Of a stretch of DNA of 64,000 nucleotides, positions 20,141 through 29,605 are shown one piece after another. The notes under the pieces were generated by a model. The model ran no database searches. It had not been told where the DNA came from and was given only the letters and a program-made list of their open reading frames with translations. The translations under genes and the position numbers were made by a program. Position 1 is the stretch's first letter. Every line of letters starts with the position of its first letter. Source of the DNA: Devosia sp. XK-2 (GTDB taxonomy: Bacteria > Pseudomonadota > Alphaproteobacteria > Rhizobiales > Devosiaceae); NCBI RefSeq assembly GCF_037113415.1, contig NZ_CP146608.1, forward strand, positions 3,120,501 to 3,184,500, written 5' to 3'.

Positions 20141-21016
20141 TCACTCCGTTAGCAGATAAGTGGCCAGCGCCGTCAAATCCGCATCGGTCCAATGCGATGT
20201 CGAGTCGGCGATAACCTCGCCCATCGCCCCGCCCAGCACATCGAAACCCGGGGTAAAGCCGGTCTTGAGCGCATCGACCAGCGTGGCCTGGTCATAGCCT
20301 GCTTCCGCCAGCGCCGCCGCCGTAATGTCCGGCGCCCGGCCACCCGTGCCGCCCGGCGAACCGGTTAGCGCCTTGTCCCAGTCGAGTGCCCCAAGGGCAT
20401 TGCGCGGCGTATGGCAGGCCACGCAATGGGCTGGCCCGAAGGCCAGATACTTGCCGCGATTATAGGTTTCCGACTGCCCCTCTTCCGGTTCGAACCGATT
20501 GGGCGAGAAGAACAGGTTCTGCCAGCCCGCCATGGCCAGCCGAATATTGAACGGGAAAGGCACTTGGTTTTGGGCTGCTGGTTCCGCCACCGGCGCGGTC
20601 GCCATCAACGCCGCATAGAGATCGGCAATCTCCTGGTCGCTCATCAGCGTGTAATTTTCATAAGGGAAGGCGGGATAAAGATGCCCCTGTGGCCCCATGC
20701 CATTGCTCATGGCGTCCGCAAATTGCGCCAGGGTCCAACTGCCGATGCCTGCTTGGGGGTCTGAAGTGATATTGGGCGGCACAAAAGTGCCAAATGGAGT
20801 CTCCAGGCCGGCCCCACCCGAAAGATAGGCCCGGCCGCCCTCTGTATCGGTATGGCAGGCCACGCATCCGCCCAGCCGGATCAGATAGTCACCGCGGGCT
20901 ATGTCGCCGGCCAGGTCGAGTTCCCGTGCCGGTCCGGCAACGGGCTTGAGCAAAAAGCCCCCCGAACTGACCCCAATGACCGCAACGGCGAGGGCCGCCC
21001 ACCATCGCTTCCTCAT
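20141..21016 (-). CDS. dihaem cytochrome c
   Basis: A 291-residue exported cytochrome with an N-terminal signal anchor (about residues 5-25) and two CVACH haem-binding motifs, near residues 51 and 195, one in each half. The layout matches the cytochrome subunits of alcohol/aldehyde dehydrogenase complexes or a standalone electron carrier (GDYLIRLGGCVACHTD, NRGKYLAFGPAHCVACHTPRN). No dehydrogenase subunit is adjacent. It follows the thioredoxin-like and CcdA genes, which may supply reduced haem-ligating cysteines for its maturation. Confidence 0.92.
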   Translation of the reverse strand: MRKRWWAALAVAVIGVSSGGFLLKPVAGPARELDLAGDIARGDYLIRLGGCVACHTDTEGGRAYLSGGAGLETPFGTFVPPNITSDPQAGIGSWTLAQFADAMSNGMGPQGHLYPAFPYENYTLMSDQEIADLYAALMATAPVAEPAAQNQVPFPFNIRLAMAGWQNLFFSPNRFEPEEGQSETYNRGKYLAFGPAHCVACHTPRNALGALDWDKALTGSPGGTGGRAPDITAAALAEAGYDQATLVDALKTGFTPGFDVLGGAMGEVIADSTSHWTDADLTALATYLLTE

Positions 21017-21085
21017 GCCAACCCCGCTTTTGCTCAGTTGGCCGGATCAAACCAGAAGCACCGCCAGGGCGCAATTGTTCGCCGA

Positions 21086-21496
21086 TCAAGAGCTGGCGAG
21101 GTCGAGCAATTGCGCAATCCTGTCCTTGCTTGTCTCGGCTACCAGGCGCCCTAATTCGGTCTCGCCGCGCATCAGCACCAGGGTCGAGCGGCGCGGAATG
21201 GCCATGTCGCGCGCCAGCTCGCTATTGCCATATTCGTCCCAATCGACCCGCAAAATGGGGATGGCGGCATAAGCCTCGCTCTCTTTCTGCAACGCATCGA
21301 GCACCCGCTGCTGCGCCGCACAGGTGGGGCACCAGGTTGCGTGGAAATTGATGACATAGGGCACCCCGCTCGCGGCAAGCCCATCCAGCTCGGTGCCGGT
21401 ATAGTCGATGAATTCGAGCGCCATGGCGCGGCCCATGGCCAGCGCCGAGACGCTCACGCCCGCAAGGCCTGCGAGCAGATGGCGACGTGTGATCAT
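21086..21496 (-). CDS. periplasmic thioredoxin-like protein
   Basis: A 136-residue protein with a twin-arginine-like signal (MITRRHLLAGLAG) and a thioredoxin fold carrying the active site WCPTC near residue 57. It is likely exported and acts in periplasmic disulfide reduction or haem-protein maturation. It starts 10 bases after the stop of the CcdA-type gene behind a GAGGAG ribosome binding site. CcdA proteins deliver electrons across the membrane to such thioredoxins, which supports a working pair. Confidence 0.88.
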   Translation of the reverse strand: MITRRHLLAGLAGVSVSALAMGRAMALEFIDYTGTELDGLAASGVPYVINFHATWCPTCAAQQRVLDALQKESEAYAAIPILRVDWDEYGNSELARDMAIPRRSTLVLMRGETELGRLVAETSKDRIAQLLDLASS

Positions 21497-21506
21497 AAGC
21501 TTCTCC

Positions 21507-22223
21507 TCAAATGCTCACTGACAAATCGACCAGCCAGACCGGCAAGACGCCAAGCGCCCAGGCCTCGAGCAACCTGTCGATACGGAAAATAATCGCCAAG
21601 CCCACAATCACCAGGCCAAACCCCAACACGGTCTTGGCATGCGGCGCAATCCGCATCAGCAGCGCGCGCCGGCCCGACAATGCTGAACGGGTCCCATAGG
21701 CCAGACCCAGCACGATGCTGGCGGCGCCCAGCGCGAAAAACGCCATGATCAGCCCGGCATAGACCATGTCCTCGCCCTGCGCGGCCAGACCAATGGCGCC
21801 ACCAAGCGTGGGGCCTATGCAGGGCGACCAGGCCAGGCCCAACAAGGCCCCGGCCGCCGCCTCGCCCGAAAGCCCGCGCCCCTCGACCCGCCCGAGCAGC
21901 CGCGTACCGCCGCTGGCCGTTGCCCCGGCCAACCGGGAAAATTGCGCCTGCAGACGCGGGGTCAGCATCACGAGGCCAAAACCCAGCATGAACCATCCCG
22001 CGCCCAACGCAATGGCCTCCTGCGGCAGGCCCAGCGCCCGTGTCAGGGCGAAGGCACCCAGGCCCGCAATCGTGAAGCTCGCCGCCATGCCCGTGGCCAG
22101 GGCCAGCGGCGCCAAAGGGTGCCGCGCCAACGCACTCGCCCCGATCAGTGGCAGCAAAGGCAGCACGCAGGGATTGATGAGCGTCAATAGACCCGCCGCA
22201 AATGCCAAAGCCAATTCGAGCAC
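21507..22223 (-). CDS. CcdA/DsbD-family transmembrane electron carrier
   Basis: A 238-residue protein with about six membrane segments. LLTLINPCVLPLLPLIGASAL at the N-terminus and AGALLGLAWSPCIGPTLGGAI in the middle hold the two conserved Pro-Cys-type cysteines that shuttle electrons from cytoplasmic thioredoxin. The start is GTG 22223. It leads an operon with the periplasmic thioredoxin and the dihaem cytochrome c, pointing to cytochrome c biogenesis or periplasmic redox control. Confidence 0.9.
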   Translation of the reverse strand: MLELALAFAAGLLTLINPCVLPLLPLIGASALARHPLAPLALATGMAASFTIAGLGAFALTRALGLPQEAIALGAGWFMLGFGLVMLTPRLQAQFSRLAGATASGGTRLLGRVEGRGLSGEAAAGALLGLAWSPCIGPTLGGAIGLAAQGEDMVYAGLIMAFFALGAASIVLGLAYGTRSALSGRRALLMRIAPHAKTVLGFGLVIVGLAIIFRIDRLLEAWALGVLPVWLVDLSVSI

Positions 22224-22306
22224 GCCGTTCTCCCGATCGCACCGTTACGACCACAATACGGCAGATGGCAGCCCCCGGTTACAGCCGCGTCATAAACTGG
22301 TCGTGA

Positions 22307-23251
22307 TCAGGCAGAGAGAACAGCGTCCACTTCGGCCCGGCTTGGCGGCTGGCAACCCACCCGCCCGCAATTGATCCCGGCCACCACGGCACCAAAGCGC
22401 AACATGGCCTCAAGCTGGCCTGGCGCAAGCCCGGCCAGCCGATCCGGCCGCAGGGCGCCGGCCTCATCCAGCCAGGTCAGGATGCCGGCCATCAGGCTAT
22501 CGCCGGCTCCTACCGTATCCCCGAAAACCGGCGGACGATGGATCGGCGCCGCGGCCTCGCCGCTGCGCGAAAAGGCCCGTGACCCTTGTTCGCCCATCGT
22601 CACCACGACCAGGGCGCAATGCGGCCGCGCCAGCAACTCCGCAGCATGCTCCTCAATGCTCATGCCCGGCTCAAGCCAGGCATGGTCCTCGTCAGAGAGC
22701 TTGACCAGATGCGCCTTGTCCAGAAATTGTCCCAGCCGCGCCCGATAGCCCGCTTCATCGTCGATCAGCTTGTCGCGCACATTGATGTCGATGGAAATCG
22801 TCGCGCCCCGCGTCGCGGCAGCATCGACCACATCGCGCCACACGCGGGCGTCCTCTTCCAGGATCGGGCAGAAGCCACCGATCTGGTAAAGCGAGACCTT
22901 TTCGGGCAGAGCCGCCAGCAGCACCTCCCGGGTAAAGGCCCGGTCGGCGCCGCGCTCGAACACATAGCTTGCCTGCATTTTGGCATTGAAGCTGACAATC
23001 GCCTTGGTGGTGGCCGCTGCGACACGGTCCTTGAGCAGCACCGTCACGCCGGCCTCCGCCAGCGGCGCCAGCAGCACATCGCCGAATTCGTCCTGGCTGA
23101 TCGGGCAGAGGAAACCGGTGTCGTTGCCCAGCTTGCTCAGGGCGATTGCACAGTTGAACGGCGATCCGCCGGCATGGGCAACCCGCTCGGCGTCCGCCTC
23201 CGCTGAGACCGGCACCAGATCGATCAGGCTCTCGCCGCCCACAACAAACAT
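22307..23251 (-). CDS. PfkB-family sugar kinase (fructokinase-like)
   Basis: A 314-residue ribokinase-family kinase. The N-terminal GGSPFNCAIALSKLG and the C-terminal GDTVGAGDSLMAGILTWL (with the catalytic Asp) are intact. The N-terminus FVVGGESLIDLVP resembles fructokinases. ATG 23251 is chosen because GGAGGA lies directly before it; a Met at 23269 is also in frame. The neighbouring TRAP genes run in the opposite direction, so no operon partner indicates the sugar. Confidence 0.88.
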   Translation of the reverse strand: MFVVGGESLIDLVPVSAEADAERVAHAGGSPFNCAIALSKLGNDTGFLCPISQDEFGDVLLAPLAEAGVTVLLKDRVAAATTKAIVSFNAKMQASYVFERGADRAFTREVLLAALPEKVSLYQIGGFCPILEEDARVWRDVVDAAATRGATISIDINVRDKLIDDEAGYRARLGQFLDKAHLVKLSDEDHAWLEPGMSIEEHAAELLARPHCALVVVTMGEQGSRAFSRSGEAAAPIHRPPVFGDTVGAGDSLMAGILTWLDEAGALRPDRLAGLAPGQLEAMLRFGAVVAGINCGRVGCQPPSRAEVDAVLSA

Positions 23252-23442
23252 GCATTCCTCCACAGGCATCAGGTTTGGCGGTGCATACCACTTTCGTATC
23301 AGATGTCACCAGCCAGATGCGGCAAACTCCCGCATTTCCGCCATAATCGCATTGACCCACCGAACGGATAATGCTCAATCGGTTCGAGGAAAAGGCGCGG
23401 AAAAGTGCTGTCCTTCGGTCAGGGAGCAGGGGAGAACACATC

Positions 23443-24021
23443 ATGCAGGCGCTTGCCGTGCTGGTCCGCGTGATCAGCTCGATCAATTGGCTCGTTGGTC
23501 AGGTTTTGTCGTGGCTGGCTTTGGGCTGTGTTTTGGTGTGCTTCACGGTTGTGGTGCAGCGCTATGTGTTCAATACGTCCACGCTCTGGATGCAGGATCT
23601 TTATGTCTGGCTGGGCGGGGCGATGTTTACCGGGGTGGCCGGTTTTGCCCTGATGCGCAATGACCATGTGCGGGTGGATGTGTTCTACCGCCCCGCCTCG
23701 GTGCGCTGGAAGGCCATTGCCGACCTGATCGGCGTCTTCGCCTTTCTGCTGCCCTTTGTCTATGTGGTCTGGACCTATGGCTATACCGCGGTCGCCCGCT
23801 CCTGGAGCTACCAGGAAGGCTCGGCCAATATTGGCGGCATGCCGGGCCTGTTCATCCTTAAAAGCTTCATCCTGGTCTTTGCGGTGCTGGTGGGCCTGCA
23901 GGGCCTGGCCATGGCCGCCCGCGCCATTCTGGTGCTGGCCGGCCAGGAAGAGTTGCTGCCCGGCCATCTGCGCTACGAAAACCCTGACGACAACGACCAT
24001 CCCGCCGGAGAGATTGCCTGA
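23443..24021 (+). CDS. dctQ: TRAP transporter small membrane subunit, copy 1
   Basis: A 192-residue DctQ protein with four membrane segments (FNTSTLWMQDLYVWLGGAMF region at about 43-62 is typical). It partners DctM and a periplasmic receptor to import organic acids with Na+ or H+. ATG 23443 follows GGGGAG. From residue 10 onward it is identical to the copy at 36015-36593; only the first residues differ (MQALAVLVRV here, MQILVAFTRL there). Its stop overlaps the dctM start (ATGA). Confidence 0.93.
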   Translation: MQALAVLVRVISSINWLVGQVLSWLALGCVLVCFTVVVQRYVFNTSTLWMQDLYVWLGGAMFTGVAGFALMRNDHVRVDVFYRPASVRWKAIADLIGVFAFLLPFVYVVWTYGYTAVARSWSYQEGSANIGGMPGLFILKSFILVFAVLVGLQGLAMAARAILVLAGQEELLPGHLRYENPDDNDHPAGEIA

Positions 24022-25444
24022 TGGATCCCGTACTTCTGGGCGAGGTGCTCTCGGCCGTCATGTTCTTTGGCGTCATCGGCGTGCTCATGCTGGGCTTTCC
24101 GGTGGCCTTTTCGCTGGCTGGCACGGCCCTGATCTTCGGGCTGATCGGCTGGTGGCTGGGTGTCTATGACCCCTCCAATTACGGCTCGCTGGCCGGGCGC
24201 TATATCGGGCTGATGACCAATGAAGTGCTGGTGGCGGTGCCGCTCTTTATCTTCATGGGCGTCATTCTCGAGCGCTCCGGTATTGCCGAGCAATTGCTGC
24301 TCACCATGGGCAAGCTGTTCGGCAATCTGCGCGGGGGGCTGGCCCTCTCGGTCATCGTGGTGGGGGCGCTTCTGGCTGCCTCGACCGGCGTGGTCGGCGC
24401 CACCGTGGTCACCATGGGCCTGATTTCCCTGCCCGCCATGCTGCGTGCCGGTTATGATCCCAAATTGGCCACCGGCGTCATCTGCGCCTCGGGCACTCTG
24501 GGGCAGATCATTCCGCCCTCGACCGTGCTCATCTTCATGGGCGACATGCTTTCGGGCATCAATGCCCAGGTGCAGATGGAAAAGGGCAATTTTGCCCCCG
24601 AACCGGTTTCGGTCGGGGCGCTGTTTGCCGGCGCCATCCTGCCCGGCCTGCTGCTCGTGGGCATCTATGCCATCTATGTGATCTTCAAGGCCATTACCGA
24701 CCCCAAATCGGCGCCGGCCACCCCGGTGCCGGAGGACGAAAAACAGCACCTGGCCCGCGAGGTCGCCGTTGCCCTGGTGCCGCCATTGCTGCTCATCGTG
24801 GCTGTGCTCGGCTCCATTCTGGGCGGCATTGCCACCCCCACCGAAGCCGCCTCGGTCGGCTCGGTCGGCGCCATGCTGCTGGCGCTCATCCGCCGCCGCA
24901 TCGACCTTTCCATCCTGCGTCAGGCCGTTATTTCCACCGCCACCATCACCTCGATGGTCTTCATCATCCTGTTCGGTGCCGCCGTCTTCTCCATCGTCTT
25001 CCGCATGATGGGGGGCGACAACCTGGTGCATGAATTCCTCTCCTCCATGCCCGGCGGGGCCATGGGCGCCATGATCATCGTCATGCTGATCATGTTCCTG
25101 CTGGGCTTTATCCTGGACACCTTCGAGATCATCTTCATCGTCATTCCCATCACCGCCCCGGTGCTGCTGGCGCTCGATGTCGATCCGATCTGGCTCGGGG
25201 TCATGGTGGGGGTCAACCTGCAAACCAGCTTCCTCACCCCGCCCTTCGGCTTTGCCCTGTTCTATCTGCGCGGCGTCGCCCCCGCCCATGTCACCACCGG
25301 CTCCATCTATCGCGGCGCCGTCCCCTTCGTCATCCTGCAACTGATCGGAATCGCAATCCTATTCGCATTCCCACAACTCATCACTTGGCTCCCAGACGTG
25401 TTGTACTGAGAGCTGTTCCGGAGCACCAATCGCGCCAGTGGCGC
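23471..25444. repeat. long inverted repeat, left arm (dctQM copy 1)
   Basis: This stretch matches 34592-36565 in inverted orientation with no length change (paired positions sum to 60036). I found at least ten single-base differences and they leave both proteins unchanged. Identity stops at the tenth codon of dctQ on one side and in the post-dctM hairpin on the other; weaker similarity continues past both ends. Confidence 0.95.
24021..25409 (+). CDS. dctM: TRAP transporter large membrane subunit, copy 1
   Basis: A 462-residue DctM permease with 11-13 hydrophobic segments. Typical features are the start of the second half SGTLGQIIPPSTVLIFMGDML, LGFILDTFEIIFIVIPI and a long central loop. It carries the translocation path of the TRAP system. 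The protein is identical in all 462 residues to that encoded at 34627-36015. It overlaps dctQ by one base and is followed by a terminator hairpin. No receptor gene is adjacent to this copy; the only DctP in the window is at 31097. Confidence 0.95.
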   Translation: MDPVLLGEVLSAVMFFGVIGVLMLGFPVAFSLAGTALIFGLIGWWLGVYDPSNYGSLAGRYIGLMTNEVLVAVPLFIFMGVILERSGIAEQLLLTMGKLFGNLRGGLALSVIVVGALLAASTGVVGATVVTMGLISLPAMLRAGYDPKLATGVICASGTLGQIIPPSTVLIFMGDMLSGINAQVQMEKGNFAPEPVSVGALFAGAILPGLLLVGIYAIYVIFKAITDPKSAPATPVPEDEKQHLAREVAVALVPPLLLIVAVLGSILGGIATPTEAASVGSVGAMLLALIRRRIDLSILRQAVISTATITSMVFIILFGAAVFSIVFRMMGGDNLVHEFLSSMPGGAMGAMIIVMLIMFLLGFILDTFEIIFIVIPITAPVLLALDVDPIWLGVMVGVNLQTSFLTPPFGFALFYLRGVAPAHVTTGSIYRGAVPFVILQLIGIAILFAFPQLITWLPDVLY

Positions 25445-25449
25445 GATTT
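25428..25449 (+). terminator. hairpin after dctM copy 1
   Basis: AATCGCGCC/GGCGCGATT with a 3-base loop and a short T-run lies 19 bases after dctM. In the right-hand copy the 3' arm of this stem is broken. Confidence 0.55.
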
Positions 25450-25609
25450 GAAGCGAGCAGGCCCGAATGGCAGCGGCGACGACAGGCAGACGTGAAAAGC
25501 CGACATATTGGCCCGGTTCCGTTAGTCTGGTGTCAACCAGGCATACTGAACTCTTGTTAAGGTCCGACATGAGATAAAGTCGGGTCCCGACGCCTAATGG
25601 TTCTACGCC

Positions 25610-27808
25610 GTGTCGCATTTGTCTTTCTCCCGACGTCTAAAAGCCGTTCTGCTGGCGGCGGCTGTCGGATTTATAGCGCTCACCTGCGCCTTCGCCCTGT
25701 GGGCGTCCGGTCGCATCGATGCAGACGCCCTGCACCGCCAGGCGCAGTCGGTCGCGATCGGCCTGGATGAAATCGCCGAGCGTATCCCCGTTGAACAGGA
25801 CTCCGTGGCCATCTGGGACGAAGCCGCCCTCAATCTGCGTGCCGGTAATGCGGATTGGCTCGCCGACAACCTGGCCGAATGGGTGAGCAGTTACTTCGAT
25901 CACGACCGGGTCTATATTCTGGACCCCCAGGACAATCCGGTCCGGGCAGTCGCTGCGGGCGAGATGCAGCCTCCCTTGTTCTACGACCGGGACCGCCAGG
26001 CCATTGCCGCACTCGTGGCAGGGCTCCGGACCGATATGCAAAGCGCCTCCAGCGGATTGGACGACTCCACCTCGGCCATCACCGGCATGGGCGTTCTGGA
26101 CATCGTTCGTCTCAGCGATGACATGGTCGGCATAGCCAGCATCAGGCCCATCGTTCCCAGCGATCCCGAGGCTGTGCCACAGGCGCCCGGCACCGAATAT
26201 CTGCACGTTTCGATCAAGCTGATCGATCAGGACGTTGCCGACACGATTGCCGAGCATTTCGGCATTTCGGGCCTGCACTTCGTCATGGACCAAACCGGAC
26301 AATCCACACAGGCCAGCCAGAACGTTATCAATCAGGCCGGCGAGACCCTGGGCGTGATGCTATGGACACCTTTCCGGCCCGCCGCGCAATTGCTGATAGA
26401 CACCATTCCCGTCCTGGTGCCGACGGCGGCCTTCATCATTTTGAGCCTCGTCCTCCTCCTGCGGCGGCTGGACCGGACCGCCGCGCGGCTTGAGCTGAGC
26501 GAGGCAGAAGCACTTTATCTGGCCTTTCACGATCCTTTGGCGCGCATTCCGAACAGGGCTCTGTTCGACGCCCGTCTTGAGCGCGCCATTGCCGAGCACC
26601 GCAAGTCCGGGGTCAAGCTGGCATTGCATATGGTGGACCTGGACCGCTTCAAGACCATCAACGACACCCTTGGTCATCCCGTCGGCGACGAACTGATCCG
26701 CACCGTTGCCCTTCGGCTGAGCAGCATTGTCTCGGAAGCCGATACCGTCGCCAGAATTGGCGGCGATGAATTCGCGATCATTCAGGTCAATGTCACGCGC
26801 GCGGAAGACTCCCTGCGTCTTGGCGAACGCATCATCGAAGAGCTGGCTCGGCCTTTCGATCTGCTCGGTCACGATGTCAGCGTCAGCGCCAGCGTCGGCA
26901 TTGTGTGCTGCGCCGAGCTGAAGGACGATGCGCCCGACATGATCCGCAAGGCCGATATTGCGCTTTACGAGGCCAAGGCCTCCGGACGCAACCGCGTCGA
27001 GATCTTTGCCGGCGAACTGGATCAAGTCGTGCGCGAACGGCGCGAGTTGGAGATTGACCTGCGCGCGGCCATCAATGACGGCACAGGCCTGGAACTGGTT
27101 TTCCAGCCCATCTTTTCCGGCAAGAACGCGCGCATCCTGGGCGCTGAGGCGCTGGTCCGGTGGAACCATCCCAAAAAGGGCCGCATGTCGCCCGACCTGT
27201 TTATCGGCCTGGCCGAGGAGCGCGGCCTGATCGACGGCCTTGGCATGTGGGTCCTGCGGACGGCGGTCGCCTATGCGAAATCGTCAGCCATCCCCTGGGT
27301 CGCAATCAACGTCTCGCCTGTTCAGTTCCGCAACAATCGCTTTGCCGAACAGGTCTTTGCCGTTCTTGATGAACTGGGCCTTCCGCCAAAGCGCCTGGAA
27401 CTGGAAATCACCGAGGGCCTGCTCCTGCAGAATTCTCCAGGCGTTCAGCAGACGCTCCGCCATTTGCGCGCCGGCGGGATTCGCGTCGCTCTGGACGATT
27501 TTGGCACCGGATATTCGTCCATCAGCTATCTGCGCACCTATGGCGTGGACAAGCTCAAGATCGACAAGTCCTTCGTTGCGCAACTGGGCCATGACCCCGA
27601 AGTGGACAGCATCGTGCGATCCATTATCGAGCTGGCCCGCGCCATGCACATGTCGGTCACGGCCGAGGGCGTGGAAACCGAAGACCAGCGCGCCCTGCTC
27701 ACCGCACTCTCCTGCGATCAGCTCCAGGGCTACCTGCTCTCGCGGCCCGTCCCGGCGGAAAATCTGGACGCCATTCTCACCCGGCTCCCGCTTGCCAAGG
27801 CTGGCTGA
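25610..27808 (+). CDS. CHASE4-GGDEF-EAL cyclic-di-GMP enzyme
   Basis: A 732-residue membrane protein: a first membrane segment (about 10-30), a periplasmic CHASE4-type sensor (about 45-250), a second membrane segment (about 262-285), GGDEF (motif RIGGDEFAII near 382) and EAL (motif GAEALVRW near 511, DDFGTGYSS near 630). Both catalytic motifs look intact. The position of the allosteric RxxD I-site reads SEAD, so product inhibition of the cyclase is unlikely. It can in principle make and degrade c-di-GMP. The start is GTG 25610. It lies just inside the left dctQM arm, in the same direction. Confidence 0.93.
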   Translation: MSHLSFSRRLKAVLLAAAVGFIALTCAFALWASGRIDADALHRQAQSVAIGLDEIAERIPVEQDSVAIWDEAALNLRAGNADWLADNLAEWVSSYFDHDRVYILDPQDNPVRAVAAGEMQPPLFYDRDRQAIAALVAGLRTDMQSASSGLDDSTSAITGMGVLDIVRLSDDMVGIASIRPIVPSDPEAVPQAPGTEYLHVSIKLIDQDVADTIAEHFGISGLHFVMDQTGQSTQASQNVINQAGETLGVMLWTPFRPAAQLLIDTIPVLVPTAAFIILSLVLLLRRLDRTAARLELSEAEALYLAFHDPLARIPNRALFDARLERAIAEHRKSGVKLALHMVDLDRFKTINDTLGHPVGDELIRTVALRLSSIVSEADTVARIGGDEFAIIQVNVTRAEDSLRLGERIIEELARPFDLLGHDVSVSASVGIVCCAELKDDAPDMIRKADIALYEAKASGRNRVEIFAGELDQVVRERRELEIDLRAAINDGTGLELVFQPIFSGKNARILGAEALVRWNHPKKGRMSPDLFIGLAEERGLIDGLGMWVLRTAVAYAKSSAIPWVAINVSPVQFRNNRFAEQVFAVLDELGLPPKRLELEITEGLLLQNSPGVQQTLRHLRAGGIRVALDDFGTGYSSISYLRTYGVDKLKIDKSFVAQLGHDPEVDSIVRSIIELARAMHMSVTAEGVETEDQRALLTALSCDQLQGYLLSRPVPAENLDAILTRLPLAKAG

Positions 27809-27820
27809 CTGCCCGTCGCC

Positions 27821-29443
27821 CTATCCCCGCAGCCCCGGCGCCTCCTGCCCGGTCGCCACCACATATTCGCTATAGCCCCCGCCATAGGCATGCACGCCCT
27901 CCGGCGTCAGCTCCAGCACGCGATTGCTGAGCGCGGCGAGAAAATGTCGGTCGTGGCTGACGAACAGCATCGTGCCCTCGAAATCGGCAAGTGCCTCGAT
28001 CAGCATCTGCTTGGTCTGAATGTCGAGATGGTTGGTCGGCTCGTCCAGCACCAGGAAATTGGGCGGATCGAACAGGATCAGCGCCATGGCCAGCCGCGCT
28101 TTTTCGCCACCCGAGAGCACCCGGCACTTCTTCTCAATGTCGTCGCCGGAAAAGCCGAAACACCCGGCCAGCGCCCGCAAGGGTGCCTGCCCAGCCTGCG
28201 GAAAACTCGCCTCCAGCATCTGGAAAATCGTCAGGTCGCCATCAATGACATCCATGGCGTGCTGGGCGAAATAGCCCAGTTTGACGCTTGGCCCCCGTGA
28301 GATCGATCCCGCATCGGGCTCGGCCACACCGGTCACCAGTTTCAAAAGCGTGGACTTGCCCGCGCCATTCACGCCCAGAATGCACCAGCGCTCGCGCCGC
28401 CGCACATGAAAGTCCAGCCCTTCATAAATGGTGCGGCTGCCATAGGCCTTGTGCACACCCTCAACCCGCACAATGTCCTCGCCCGAGCGTGGCGCAGGGC
28501 GGAACTCGAAGACCACGGTCTGCCGGCGCTTGGGCGGCTCCACCCGGTCGATCTTGTCGAGCTTCTTGACCCGGCTCTGCACCTGCGCGGCATGGCTGGC
28601 GCGCGCCTTGAACCGCTCGATAAAGGCAATTTCCTTGGCCAGCATGGCCTGCTGCCGCTCGAACTGGGCCTGCTGGTTGCGGTCGGCAATCTCGCGCTGC
28701 CCCTGGTAGAAATCGTAATCACCAGTATAGCTGGTGAGGAGTCCGGCATCGATCTCGATGATCTTGTTGACGATGCGGTTCATGAAGGCCCGATCATGCG
28801 AGGTCATCAACAGCGCGCCGGTATAGGTGTTGAGGAAGTTTTCCAGCCAGATCAGACTTTCGAGATCGAGATGGTTGCTCGGCTCGTCGAGCAGCAGTAC
28901 GTCTGGTTTCATCAGGAGAATTCGCGCCAAAGCCACGCGCATTTTCCAGCCACCCGACAGCGCGCCGACATCACCCTCCATCATGTCGGGTGAGAAGCCG
29001 AGGCCCGCCAGCACTTCGCGCGCCCGTCCATCCAGCGAATAGCCGTCCAACTCCTGGAACCGCCCCTGCACCTCGCCATAGCGCTCGATAATGGCGTCCA
29101 TTTCATCGGCTTTGTTTGGGTCGGCCATATCGGCCTCCAGCACCGCCATCTCGGCCATCAGGTCGCTCACCGGCCCGGCGCCATCCATCACGGCACTGAC
29201 GACGGATTGCCCGCCCATCTCGCCCACCTCCTGGCTGAAATAGCCGATGGACGTGCCCCGATCGATTGAGATTTGCCCCTCATCGGGCGACTCCTCGCCG
29301 GTGATCATGCGGAACAAAGTCGTCTTGCCGGCGCCATTAGGTCCCACCAACCCGATCTTTTCGCCCTTCTGCAGAGCGGCAGAGGCCTCGATAAAGACAA
29401 TCTGCTTGCCGTTCTGCTTTGAGATGGATTCGAGACGGATCAT
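27821..29443 (-). CDS. ABC-F family ATPase (ribosome-associated)
   Basis: A 540-residue protein with two ABC ATPase domains and no membrane segments. Walker A motifs GPNGAGKTT (about residue 37) and GVNGAGKST (about 347), signatures LSGGWKMRVALARILL and LSGGEKARLAMALILF, and the interdomain linker rich in Arg/Lys (about 240-300) identify ABC-F. Such proteins act on the ribosomal E site; the YbiT/Uup group is the nearest fit. ATG 29443 opens the conserved MIRLESISKQ. It is convergent with the GGDEF-EAL gene. Confidence 0.93.
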   Translation of the reverse strand: MIRLESISKQNGKQIVFIEASAALQKGEKIGLVGPNGAGKTTLFRMITGEESPDEGQISIDRGTSIGYFSQEVGEMGGQSVVSAVMDGAGPVSDLMAEMAVLEADMADPNKADEMDAIIERYGEVQGRFQELDGYSLDGRAREVLAGLGFSPDMMEGDVGALSGGWKMRVALARILLMKPDVLLLDEPSNHLDLESLIWLENFLNTYTGALLMTSHDRAFMNRIVNKIIEIDAGLLTSYTGDYDFYQGQREIADRNQQAQFERQQAMLAKEIAFIERFKARASHAAQVQSRVKKLDKIDRVEPPKRRQTVVFEFRPAPRSGEDIVRVEGVHKAYGSRTIYEGLDFHVRRRERWCILGVNGAGKSTLLKLVTGVAEPDAGSISRGPSVKLGYFAQHAMDVIDGDLTIFQMLEASFPQAGQAPLRALAGCFGFSGDDIEKKCRVLSGGEKARLAMALILFDPPNFLVLDEPTNHLDIQTKQMLIEALADFEGTMLFVSHDRHFLAALSNRVLELTPEGVHAYGGGYSEYVVATGQEAPGLRG

Positions 29444-29605
29444 GGCATGGCCTGGAAACTGAGCGTTCGGTCCCACGCTCTTGCCTCAATTGGGGAAAAG
29501 CGGCGGGCGTCCGACATCGCGGAGAGATATGGCGCTCCTAAAGCATTGTCAGGCTCTCAAGGCAAGCGCGCGCCTGGCAGCGCCCCGGCCATCGTGCCGA
29601 TTGCC

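Noticed and set aside
23973..25340. 455-codon open frame antisense to dctM (and its mirror in copy 2)
   Set aside because: The translation is a low-complexity string of Gln, His, Asp and Gly, the expected mirror of hydrophobic membrane-protein codons.
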